This document shows positions 22,980 through 28,577 of a stretch of DNA of 28,953 bases, piece after piece. Both the position numbers and the translations under genes were made by a program. Every line of letters begins with the position of its first letter. Positions within the stretch are counted from its first letter, which is position 1. The notes beneath the pieces were generated by a model. That model worked only from the letters and a program-made list of their open reading frames with translations. It ran no database searches and was not told the origin of the DNA. This stretch comes from a virus, in IMG/VR virus record IMGVR_UViG_3300031638_000013, positions 1 through 28,953 of that record; one strand, written 5' to 3'.

Positions 22980-23029
22980 ACGGGTTCCTATAATTTAGAG
23001 GTCATACGTTTTAAAATTTAAAAATTTTT
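22884..23029. repeat. Pair of identical 17-base AT-only direct repeats
   Basis: AAAATTTAAAAATTTTT occurs at 22884-22900 (inside the start of the terminase gene) and again at 23013-23029 in the upstream region, 129 bases apart. The non-coding copy would melt easily. The coding copy encodes KFLNFVK. Confidence 0.8.
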
Positions 23030-23066
23030 TCCGGCACAATTCTTTCGGTGCACAATCTTTTGTAAA

Positions 23067-23082
23067 TGTTTCACGTGAAACG
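23067..23082. promoter_or_regulatory. parS-like palindrome
   Basis: TGTTTCACGTGAAACG matches the bacterial centromere consensus TGTTTCACGTGAAACA at 15 of 16 positions, and its inner 14 bases are a perfect palindrome. It lies about 85 bases upstream of the large terminase start. No ParB gene is in the window, so host ParB or a phage protein outside the window would have to bind it. Confidence 0.5.
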
Positions 23083-23289
23083 TTTCGCGGCTCACGGTAC
23101 GTATTATATGCGATATTACACGCTAATATAAGACAGTTAAAGCTCGTTTAAAAAAACTTGTGAATATTTGAGAGAAACATGGCTCTAGCCCCCGTCCCGC
23201 AAACCGTGGCGCGTCGTCGCTGGTTCGTGGTTTTTGCCGTTTTTGCCGTGCGATTTGACCCGATATTGGGGAGGCTCCAGGCGATTTTC

Positions 23290-23387
23290 GGGGATCGGGG
23301 ATCGGGGATCGGGGATCGCGGTGAGCGGATCAAGGTGAGGGGATCAAGGCGAGCGGTGAGCGGATCGGGGATCGTGGATCGCGGAGC
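23290..23387. repeat. Phase-locked 7-bp tandem array rich in GATC
   Basis: Fourteen 7-base units run without a break: four GGGGATC, then a mix of GCGGTGA, GCGGATC, AAGGTGA, GGGGATC, AAGGCGA, GTGGATC and GCGGAGC. Nine GATC sites start at 23293, 23300, 23307, 23314, 23328, 23342, 23363, 23370 and 23377, all spaced by multiples of seven. The array is GC-rich inside an AT-rich region. Confidence 0.85.
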
Positions 23388-23451
23388 GGTGCGTTTGAAC
23401 CATGCCTCGTGGGGCATGCCCCCGCTTATTTCACTGGAGAACACATGGTGC

Positions 23452-23480
23452 TTGACTATATCGCATACATACTATATATA
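23452..23480 (+). promoter_or_regulatory. Sigma70-type promoter for the rightward accessory cluster
   Basis: TTGACT (23452-23457) and TATATA (23475-23480) are 17 bases apart, and a start codon with an AAGGGG ribosome site follows at 23512. The -10 lies in an AT-only inverted repeat (ATACATA...TATGTAT), which could also be an operator or hairpin. Confidence 0.65.
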
Positions 23481-23511
23481 TATGTATCTACATATTATAA
23501 GGGGTACTGAA

Positions 23512-23910
23512 ATGAACCAATTAACCGACATTAAAAGAGTATACAAGGTTATAGATAGCTCGCTGTTTAACATAAAGGGCACGCTAGATTATGACAGGGT
23601 TACAGATGCCGTGATTAAACTTGCTGGGTTGTCGCATACTATTGAGTTGTTAGATGACGGTTATGAGTTATGGGACATTGGCGAAGGTGGCGAGTGTGCG
23701 CTAGCTGATTTTATCATCGGGGCTTATTGGCACTACTCAGAATATCATTCTGGACAATCATCCAAAGGTTATTACGCATTGTCCTTACTAGGTATGGTTT
23801 TTGATCCGAATATGACTGAAATGGATAACGATTCACCAGAATTTCACGCGTATCAATCATTAAATGAATTGGCGGCACAATATGACCCCCGACCGAGGCT
23901 AGTACCATGA
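23512..23910 (+). CDS. Unknown acidic protein, first gene of accessory cluster (132 aa)
   Basis: I place the start at ATG 23512, which follows AAGGGG at a seven-base spacing and the promoter above. The same frame stays open back to 23179, but that part only translates the 7-bp array. The product (MNQLTDIKRVYKVIDSSLFN...) is acidic and mixed helical, with the segments LSHTIELLDDGYELWDIGEG and GAYWHYSEYHSGQSSKGYYA. It ends with EFHAYQSLNELAAQYDPRPR. No domain is recognised. Its stop overlaps the next start as ATGA, so it is cotranslated with the Gp88-like gene. Confidence 0.7.
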   Translation: MNQLTDIKRVYKVIDSSLFNIKGTLDYDRVTDAVIKLAGLSHTIELLDDGYELWDIGEGGECALADFIIGAYWHYSEYHSGQSSKGYYALSLLGMVFDPNMTEMDNDSPEFHAYQSLNELAAQYDPRPRLVP

Positions 23911-24500
23911 TATCGATATCTAAAATGAGCGGCAAACTGGAAGGCATCCCCGCAATTAATACCAATACACTATCAAATAAATTTTGCATAAAACAGAATG
24001 CTAGGACTGATAATTCTATCTGTAAAGATTGCTATTCGGTGGCAATGCTTACAACGTTTAGAAAAAATGCAGTACCAGCGTTTCAACGCAATTCTGTAGC
24101 AATATCAGAGAAAATTATACATCCGGACGGGTTGCCCGTTGTCAATGCCGCTTATTTTCGCTTTTCAGGTCACGGTGAAATAATTAATAACAATCATTTC
24201 ATAAACTTGATCAATATAGCTGTAAAAAACCCGCGCACAAATTTTGCGTTATGGACGAAAAGGATCGATATTGTTAACAAAGCATTAAAGGATTATAAAA
24301 AACCTAAAAACCTTATCTTGGTTTATTCTAATCCACTGACAGACAGAATTATAACCGTGCCTAAAGGCTTTGATAAGGTGTTCAATAATGTATCAAGTGA
24401 TAATGGTACAAATTGTCACGGTAAATGCATTGATTGCCTAAAATGCTATAAATTCAGTAAATCCCACAAAAACAACGTCATAATTGAGAAGATCAAATAA
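23907..24500 (+). CDS. Gp88-family Cys-rich phage protein
   Basis: The 197-aa product resembles the actinophage 'gene product 88' family: MSGKLEGIPAINTNTLSNKF, a Cys cluster C27-x11-C39-x2-C42 followed by Y, the central FRFSGHGEIINNNHFINLIN, then ALWTKRIDIVNKAL, KPKNLILVYSNPL and FDKVFN. A second cluster, C170-x3-C174-x2-C177-x2-C180, closes the protein. Seven cysteines in two clusters suggest an iron-sulfur or zinc site. The family is common in phages and plasmids, but I know of no proven function. ATG 23907 overlaps the previous stop. Confidence 0.75.
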   Translation: MISISKMSGKLEGIPAINTNTLSNKFCIKQNARTDNSICKDCYSVAMLTTFRKNAVPAFQRNSVAISEKIIHPDGLPVVNAAYFRFSGHGEIINNNHFINLINIAVKNPRTNFALWTKRIDIVNKALKDYKKPKNLILVYSNPLTDRIITVPKGFDKVFNNVSSDNGTNCHGKCIDCLKCYKFSKSHKNNVIIEKIK

Positions 24501-24501
24501 T

Positions 24502-24597
24502 ATGCAATCCAATAAACAAGAATTAATCGGCTATTTTTGGCTGATATTGTCCGCAATACTAGCTGGAAGTATGTTTTTCTATTCACTACCCCTATAA
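24502..24597 (+). CDS. Tiny membrane protein (31 aa)
   Basis: The frame ATG 24502 to TAA 24597 encodes MQSNKQELIGYFWLILSAIL followed by AGSMFFYSLPL, one hydrophobic helix with a short polar N-terminus. It begins two bases after the Gp88-like stop and is followed by a normal 22-base gap with a ribosome site for the next gene. The upstream AG-rich stretch (GAGAAG, ten bases before) is a weak ribosome site. Position and membrane character support translation, but a protein this short cannot be certain. Confidence 0.45.
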   Translation: MQSNKQELIGYFWLILSAILAGSMFFYSLPL

Positions 24598-24619
24598 CCC
24601 TAAACTAAGAGGTGAAATT

Positions 24620-24817
24620 ATGAATAAATGCGATATATGCAACGCACCCGCTAAACTGCGCGAAACATTAGCAGGTCTAAATTCTTGTGATGAATGCTTT
24701 ATAGAAATATCGCCTCTTCATGTTAGCCAAGAGGATAAAGATTTTAAGCGATATGTAGACGATCTTCGCAAAATCGATGATTCATCTTTTACAGGTATTA
24801 CTAACATAAAACTATAA
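24620..24817 (+). CDS. Small zinc-ribbon-like protein (65 aa)
   Basis: The product begins MNKCDICNAPAKLRETLAGL and then NSCDECF. The two C-x2-C pairs (C4/C7 and C23/C26) form a likely four-Cys zinc site. The rest is acidic and helical (EDKDFKRYVDDLRKIDD). GAGGTG nine bases before ATG 24620 is a good ribosome site. It is one of several short genes in this rightward cluster. The function is unknown; small zinc ribbons in phages often bind DNA or host proteins. Confidence 0.65.
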   Translation: MNKCDICNAPAKLRETLAGLNSCDECFIEISPLHVSQEDKDFKRYVDDLRKIDDSSFTGITNIKL

Positions 24818-24840
24818 CCCACAAACTAGAGGTAATTATT

Positions 24841-25071
24841 ATGAACATAGGTGAAATATACATACAAAGTCATTCAGACGTTGACATATATGTTATGCCA
24901 ACAAAGTTGATGAAAAACGGGTCATATTATGGCCTGATGTTTCATGACTGGCATACTGGCAGATTTGGCGGTAAAGCTAAAAAAGGATCATTGCGTGATA
25001 TGTATCCCGCGCCTTCTTTGTCTCTTAATACGCCACAACAAGTAATAAATAAACTTAATGTGGGGTTATGA
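24841..25071 (+). CDS. Unknown small protein (76 aa)
   Basis: The product MNIGEIYIQSHSDVDIYVMP continues with SYYGLMFHDWHTGRFGGKAK and ends in LNTPQQVINKLNVGL. It looks like a compact beta-rich fold without signal or membrane segment. GAGGT about eight bases before ATG 24841 supports translation, and its stop is immediately followed by the next start. No family is recognised. Confidence 0.6.
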   Translation: MNIGEIYIQSHSDVDIYVMPTKLMKNGSYYGLMFHDWHTGRFGGKAKKGSLRDMYPAPSLSLNTPQQVINKLNVGL

Positions 25072-25326
25072 ATGAATCCACTTAACTACAATGCATCCCC
25101 TGACCATCTACGCGGGTTAATTGCCCAGTTTGGGGTATCAAGTAATGGTGCTGCAAGGCTAGTCGGATCACAAGAGCGTATATTCCGCAAGTACCTGACT
25201 GGTAAAGTTAACCCGCCATTTTCAATCGTGTTTTGCCTGCAATTCTATGCTGATAATCCAGGCATCGTTTCCGAGTACAGCAAAATTCTTAATGACCATT
25301 ATCAAAAGGGGTTAAACAATGAATAA
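25072..25326 (+). CDS. Possible HTH-type DNA-binding protein (84 aa)
   Basis: The segment LRGLIAQFGVSSNGAARLVG, followed by SQERIFRKYLTGKVNPPF, has the helix-turn-helix pattern of Xre/Cro-like proteins (A-A-R-L-x-G-x-x-x-R-x-x-R-x-Y-x-x-G). The rest is helical (FCLQFYADNPGI). ATG 25072 directly abuts the previous stop, and its own end overlaps the next start by eight bases. It could be a regulator of the rightward cluster or of the divergent promoters. The HTH call rests on pattern only. Confidence 0.6.
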   Translation: MNPLNYNASPDHLRGLIAQFGVSSNGAARLVGSQERIFRKYLTGKVNPPFSIVFCLQFYADNPGIVSEYSKILNDHYQKGLNNE

Positions 25327-25510
25327 TTTACAAAATAACAGATATCAAGAAAAAACCGACCACGCGGTTAGGGCTGATGGAATTTACATCTTTACTAAAG
25401 CAGATGTAACCATGCTCACGTTAGTATTCAACACCCTTCAAGCTACGGATAAACCTACGGGCAATTTGCTAGCGGAAGCTCTTCATAACGCATACTGCGG
25501 GCAAGTATGA
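25319..25510 (+). CDS. Unknown small protein (63 aa)
   Basis: The product begins MNNLQNNRYQEKTDHAVRAD and then GIYIFTKADVTMLTLVFNTL. A GGGG stretch lies close upstream of ATG 25319, inside the end of the previous gene, and its end overlaps the next start as ATGA. It is likely a mixed alpha/beta protein without known motifs. The tight overlaps on both sides are the main support for translation. Confidence 0.55.
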   Translation: MNNLQNNRYQEKTDHAVRADGIYIFTKADVTMLTLVFNTLQATDKPTGNLLAEALHNAYCGQV

Positions 25511-25836
25511 ACAACTACATGTTAGACCCGCATCCGTGCATCTTTTGCGACCATCCCACAAACTTTGGGTCGGGGCGGTTCGTAAACAGGCTCCCGGCTG
25601 ACACTTATCACGAAAAGGGCGGCATGGAAGAGTATCGAGACGGCTATGCTTGCGCGGAATGCATGGCTACGGAATGTGATCGGTGCCCGGAATTCCTAGA
25701 GCTGGACGAAGATGTTACCCCCGAAATGGTTTACGGTGAGTTGTTTGCAGGTCTTTTTTCTGACAGGGCGTACCGTGTGCATGCCGGGTGTCTGACCGAA
25801 GAAGAGGCGAGGCGGTGGCGGATCAGTGCCGGGTGA
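25507..25836 (+). CDS. Cys-rich putative zinc-binding protein (109 aa)
   Basis: The product carries two cysteine groups, HPCIFCDHP (C11, C14) and ACAECMATECDRC (C49, C52, C57, C60), plus a later HAGC (C95). This suggests one or two zinc sites. The remaining sequence is acidic (LELDEDVTPEMVYGELFAGL). It is richer in G+C than the preceding genes of the cluster. It is the last rightward gene and faces a leftward gene after 31 bases, with no clear terminator between them. I recognise no family. Confidence 0.6.
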   Translation: MNNYMLDPHPCIFCDHPTNFGSGRFVNRLPADTYHEKGGMEEYRDGYACAECMATECDRCPEFLELDEDVTPEMVYGELFAGLFSDRAYRVHAGCLTEEEARRWRISAG

Positions 25837-25867
25837 AGGGGTGCTGTTTTTAATATGATAACTATAA

Positions 25868-26206
25868 CTATTGGTATTTAACTAATATATCAAAAACTTT
25901 CTTTGGTATGTTATCGTGCGTTATATGGGGGTACTCTATAAGTGTGTAATCATACCAGCGCCCACCCTCTTCGTCCAACTCTTCTAAAGCATCTTGGAGA
26001 TACTTAGGGTATTCCTCACTATCTCTATCGACACCACCGCGCCATTCAACCCAAATAGCGTTGAGAATATCCTCCTCACACTCTCCTTTGGGTATCTTGA
26101 CCAGTTCGCTACCTTGATACTCTATAGCCCCCTCCCTCCCATTAATCTCAACAATCGATATCTTCAGGTACTTGTCCTTTTTCTCTAATTTTTTTTCTTC
26201 GCTCAT
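25868..26206 (-). CDS. Unknown acidic protein (112 aa)
   Basis: Of two in-frame starts, ATG 26206 lies nine bases after AGGGG and ATG 26212 only three, so 26206 is preferred. The product is highly charged: EEKKLEKKDKYLKISIVEIN, then ILNAIWVEWRGGVDRDSEEY and LQDALEELDEEGGRWYDYTL. It has no signal or membrane segment. It converges on the Cys-rich gene at 25836. No family is recognised. In the 92-base gap upstream I see only a weak GGG/CCC hairpin followed by TTTTT, a possible terminator for the preceding leftward gene. Confidence 0.6.
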   Translation of the reverse strand: MSEEKKLEKKDKYLKISIVEINGREGAIEYQGSELVKIPKGECEEDILNAIWVEWRGGVDRDSEEYPKYLQDALEELDEEGGRWYDYTLIEYPHITHDNIPKKVFDILVKYQ

Positions 26207-26298
26207 TGTCATTATCCCCTAAAAAGAGCGGGCAAAATTACCCACCCCAGTAATATCGCATAAACTCCCATACCATGCAAGTTAATATTTTAATCCGT

Positions 26299-26505
26299 TT
26301 ATCCATAGTCCTTCTGATAACCTCTTTCCAAAGCCTCACCGTATCCTTCGTGGTACGCCAAAACCTGCTCAGCAGTCATATCCCCTTCGTCAACCCTTAC
26401 ACCCTTTCCCGTGCCAGACGGCCAATAATGTGGTTCTGGCGGGCGGTGATACCAAAAATCCGCAGATCCCCTGTCACCTGGTTGCCCGTGATTATCTTTT
26501 TCCAC
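26299..26505 (-). CDS. Small conserved-looking phage protein (68 aa)
   Basis: The frame is open back to ATG 26556, but GTG 26505 has AGGAG eight bases upstream while the ATG has no ribosome site, so GTG is preferred. The product contains SADFWYHRPPEPHYWPSGTG, VRVDEGDMTAEQVLAYHEGY and ends QKDYG. The pattern P-H-x-WP-x-GT...MT-x-E-x-x-x-Y-x-x-G is familiar to me from short phage proteins of unknown function. It overlaps the 35-aa frame upstream by 14 bases. Confidence 0.6.
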   Translation of the reverse strand: MEKDNHGQPGDRGSADFWYHRPPEPHYWPSGTGKGVRVDEGDMTAEQVLAYHEGYGEALERGYQKDYG

Positions 26506-26599
26506 GATGATTTCTCCTATTTCGGGTCGGGTTTTTTTCAAAACCGTCAACGGCATCTTTGCCGTATAATAGAACAGCTATCCATTTTATTAAAAACAT
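26492..26599 (-). CDS. Tiny basic protein with hydrophobic N-terminus (35 aa)
   Basis: ATG 26599 follows GAGGAG at a spacing of about seven bases, one of the best ribosome sites in this part. The product is MFLIKWIAVLLYGKDAVDGF followed by a very basic tail (EKNPTRNRRNHRGKR). A short membrane anchor plus basic tail is possible. It contains A-AAA-AAC in frame, a classic -1 slippery heptamer, but the -1 frame stops after four codons, so a functional frameshift is doubtful. Translation is plausible but unproven. Confidence 0.4.
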   Translation of the reverse strand: MFLIKWIAVLLYGKDAVDGFEKNPTRNRRNHRGKR

Positions 26600-26646
26600 T
26601 GAAAACTCCTCGTTTAAATGAGTGTGAGATATATAACTATATAGAA

Positions 26647-27066
26647 TTAGATGGGAACAATCAATTGAAATATTTTTTCCCACTCGAAGGGCTCTTCCGT
26701 TTTAAAAGCAGCGTCAACCTTCAAGCCTTGCATTTTCAAGTCCATCGCATCGCGCCCATGGTGCAGGAAAAGACAAGCGGGCTTGTTCTTGGTAATCAGT
26801 TTCATGGTCAAAACCCAAACACTGGCGTGGTGATGTTTGGAAAGCCACGCAACTTGATGTGGGCGCAACTCAACCGCGTTACCTTTTGTCGCTTTTAGCT
26901 CAATGAAATGAAATCCACCTGATTCATCGCACAACAGCACATCAGGTACACCTGGAGTTGCCCAAGTTTCAAGACGTGTCGCTGTCAGCTTCCTCGGACT
27001 TTTCGTCAGTTCGCTTTTCATCTGTTTCCAAAAGACGCTTTCGCGCTTTGTTGCGATTTTGGGCAT
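26647..27066 (-). CDS. PD-(D/E)XK nuclease (VRR-NUC/Holliday-resolvase-like)
   Basis: From ATG 27066 (139 aa; the longer frame starts at 27108 with no properly spaced ribosome site) the product shows a nuclease core: Glu9 in an N-terminal helix, Pro41-Asp42 in TPGVPDVLL, Glu56-x-Lys58 in FHFIELKAT, and Gln71 in HQVAWL. That is the D-ExK-Q arrangement of VRR-NUC and archaeal-resolvase-like enzymes, which cut branched or flapped DNA. Here it could resolve replication intermediates before packaging. It overlaps the small terminase gene by 98 bases, and both are on the same strand. Confidence 0.75.
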   Translation of the reverse strand: MPKIATKRESVFWKQMKSELTKSPRKLTATRLETWATPGVPDVLLCDESGGFHFIELKATKGNAVELRPHQVAWLSKHHHASVWVLTMKLITKNKPACLFLHHGRDAMDLKMQGLKVDAAFKTEEPFEWEKIFQLIVPI

Positions 27067-27604
27067 TGCCCCCTCGCGTGGCAACAGCTTCGATAGTGAT
27101 TGGGGCATAACTTTGTTTGATCTCCTTTAATGCACTGAGGACTTCCTCGCGGGTCATTGAATCAATACTGCCGTGTCTGATTTCAGATTTACTAACGTAG
27201 ATGTCCCCTTGCGCCATGCCCCTTCGATACTCCGCCTGAACCGCCGCCGAATACGCGCCGTTAGTCATCGCGACATCCCGAATGGTTTGTAAGTCCCGCA
27301 AATGCCGTTGATAGTTAACGCCGTACTTTTGATCTAACTCAGACCGATACGCTTGAATTTGCGCGACAACGTGTGGACTCATGTGTGGATTGGTCAGTTC
27401 GTAAGCACGGGTGTGTGCACTTGAAGCGGGGTAACCGGCATTGATGGCGGCCTGTTGCATTGTAATCTGCCCGTCCTTGGAAACAAGTTCTTTGACAAAA
27501 AGCTCTTGCCGCCTGGTTAAAGGCTGGGCTTTGTGCGCCTTTGGCCTACCTGCCTTCCGCACAACAACCACGGGGTCAGATTTTGCAGTAAGTTTACGTG
27601 GCAT
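26969..27604 (-). CDS. terS: Putative terminase small subunit
   Basis: The 211-aa product has a basic start (MPRKLTAKSDPVVVVRKAGR) and then LTRRQELFVKELVSKDGQIT, QQAAINAGYPASSAHTRAYE and LTNPHMSPHVVAQIQAYRSE. The sequence LTxRQ-x-x-F-V...A-A-x-x-A-G-Y is the N-terminal helix-turn-helix signature of small terminases (Terminase_2/phage_terS type), which recognise the packaging site. The C-terminal third is charged (NRNKARKRLLETDEKRTDEK). GGAG six bases before ATG 27604 supports the start. It is separated from the large subunit by about 4 kb. Confidence 0.78.
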   Translation of the reverse strand: MPRKLTAKSDPVVVVRKAGRPKAHKAQPLTRRQELFVKELVSKDGQITMQQAAINAGYPASSAHTRAYELTNPHMSPHVVAQIQAYRSELDQKYGVNYQRHLRDLQTIRDVAMTNGAYSAAVQAEYRRGMAQGDIYVSKSEIRHGSIDSMTREEVLSALKEIKQSYAPITIEAVATRGGNAQNRNKARKRLLETDEKRTDEKSEEADSDTS

Positions 27605-27902
27605 TTTTTCTCCAGTTATTTCCAGTCAGTTTGTCTTAAAACGCCTTTCCTGTATAGGGCAATCTGAAAAAAGAAAATAAAAAAAAACAAATCTCAAACC
27701 GCATTGACGCATTTTTGCCTATTAGTTACATAAACTATTGATAGGTTACATTATTAAAAGTGACTTTGTGTTACCACTAAGTAATTGTATTTAAAAACAT
27801 TTTGTACTAAAGTTACATGGTTACACTGGTTACGGGTATATTTAAAGAAAATATTTTTTTTATATTTGAGATGCCCTATACCATAAAGCGCAATTAACCA
27901 CC
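27605..27902. other. AT-rich intergenic region with GTTAC repeats and flanking inverted repeats
   Basis: The 298-base gap upstream of the small terminase holds six GTTAC pentamers on one strand (27725, 27745, 27770, 27812, 27820, 27829). It is bracketed by nested inverted repeats: TATAGGGCAATCT (27653-27665) with AGATGCCCTATA (27869-27880), and ATCTCAAA (27691-27698) with TTTGAGAT (27865-27872). There is no gene. It is probably a promoter/operator or an iteron-like element. Confidence 0.6.
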
Positions 27903-28079
27903 TCAACCCGCCAAAATTCTCTTCCAAGCCTGTTCAATATTTGACTTCAGCAACTCTCTTTCGGCAAAAGTCAAAACCGGGTCGCGCCCCAGTCGCTGGA
28001 TGCGGTCGCTAACTACATCTTCAACCTGCTTGACAGCCCATTTCCACTCAATATCTACAACTTTTTTGTCGGTTTCCAT
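27903..28079 (-). CDS. Small helical protein (58 aa), unknown
   Basis: ATG 28079 follows GGAGG at a seven-base spacing, a strong ribosome site. The product METDKKVVDIEWKWAVKQVE continues VVSDRIQRLGRDPVLTFAER and ends KSNIEQAWKRILAG. It is predicted wholly helical and has no signal or membrane segment. It overlaps the end of the previous gene by 25 bases. No family is recognised; it is the last gene before the GTTAC repeat region. Confidence 0.65.
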   Translation of the reverse strand: METDKKVVDIEWKWAVKQVEDVVSDRIQRLGRDPVLTFAERELLKSNIEQAWKRILAG

Positions 28080-28270
28080 GTATCCACCTCCGTATACCAG
28101 TTTAAATTTCGACTTTCACACACTTGCGCGTTGATCCAGTCCCCTGTTTGCTCCGTGAGCCACGCCACGAGTTCTTCTCGCTGTATACTGAGGTTACACT
28201 TCACCCATTCGGGGGCGTTGTCCCGTGGTTTTTTAGCCATGAGGCCGTTCACAAACACCTTTTCCGTCAT
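28055..28270 (-). CDS. Small conserved-looking phage protein (71 aa)
   Basis: The product begins MTEKVFVNGLMAKKPRDNAP, then EWVKCNLSIQREELVAWLTE and ends WYTEVDTWKPTKK. The pattern VNGL-x-x-K-x-P-x-x-AP-x-(F/W)V-x-x-x-LSI...EL...W is one I recall from short phage proteins encoded with replication or accessory genes; the function is unknown. Its start overlaps the previous stop as ATGA and its stop lies within the next gene, so the three are cotranslated. Confidence 0.65.
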   Translation of the reverse strand: MTEKVFVNGLMAKKPRDNAPEWVKCNLSIQREELVAWLTEQTGDWINAQVCESRNLNWYTEVDTWKPTKKL

Positions 28271-28575
28271 TTTTCTTCACCCTTGAAGTTTTTAGACTGC
28301 GAAGTTCCGGCGTATATCCCAAAAACGGCGGCCATTGCGCCGACTACGACGGAAACAAGCCCTGCTTGCTCAAGGTTTGGTGTTTCCAGGGTCATGAACC
28401 ACGTTACAACTTCGTACAGCAGGTAGATGTAGACAGAAACGAAGGCGCGTGGAAAGATGCGCCAGGCATCGACAGTTTTAGCCAGATGTATCCATTTATG
28501 GTAAGGATTTTCGCCAATATTGTTCGTTGTTACCTCAAGTTCGAGGTCTACTCTTTTTTTGACTGGTGCCTCCAT
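28267..28575 (-). CDS. Two-helix membrane protein, holin candidate (102 aa)
   Basis: The product has a polar N-terminus (about 40 residues), then two membrane helices: AFVSVYIYLLYEVVTWFM (about 44-62) and AGLVSVVVGAMAAVFGIYAG (about 71-90), with a short charged tail. The WRIFPRAFVSVYIYLLY and QAGLVSVVVGA blocks look like small membrane proteins that sit in lysis modules of marine-type phages, some annotated as holins. Its start lies two bases after the stop of a lipoprotein gene, another lysis-type product. It could be the holin for the M15 endolysin, though the tandem membrane proteins at 10742-11304 compete for that role. Confidence 0.65.
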   Translation of the reverse strand: MEAPVKKRVDLELEVTTNNIGENPYHKWIHLAKTVDAWRIFPRAFVSVYIYLLYEVVTWFMTLETPNLEQAGLVSVVVGAMAAVFGIYAGTSQSKNFKGEEK

Positions 28576-28577
28576 AG

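Larger units (their letters stand above)
22980..23511. other. Divergent non-coding control region (candidate origin/packaging region)
   Basis: This 532-base gap separates leftward late genes from rightward accessory genes. It holds an AT-only repeat, a parS-like palindrome (23067-23082), a perfect -10 hexamer facing the terminase (TATAAT on the minus strand, 23108-23103) without a clear -35, two copies of GTTTTTGCC (23230-23247), the 7-bp GATC array and a CATGCC/GGCATG hairpin (23401-23418). An AT-rich promoter comes last. Open frames crossing the array read translated repeat and are probably not genes. Confidence 0.6.

Noticed and set aside
23179-23511. An N-terminal extension of the 132-aa protein reading through the 7-bp array, and an opposite-strand frame 23148-23444
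   Set aside because: Both only translate the tandem array. The promoter and AAGGGG ribosome site point to ATG 23512.
26520-26545. Programmed -1 frameshift at A-AAA-AAC joining two small frames
   Set aside because: The -1 frame meets a stop after four codons and the following gene is in the other frame (+1) with its own ribosome site and GTG start.
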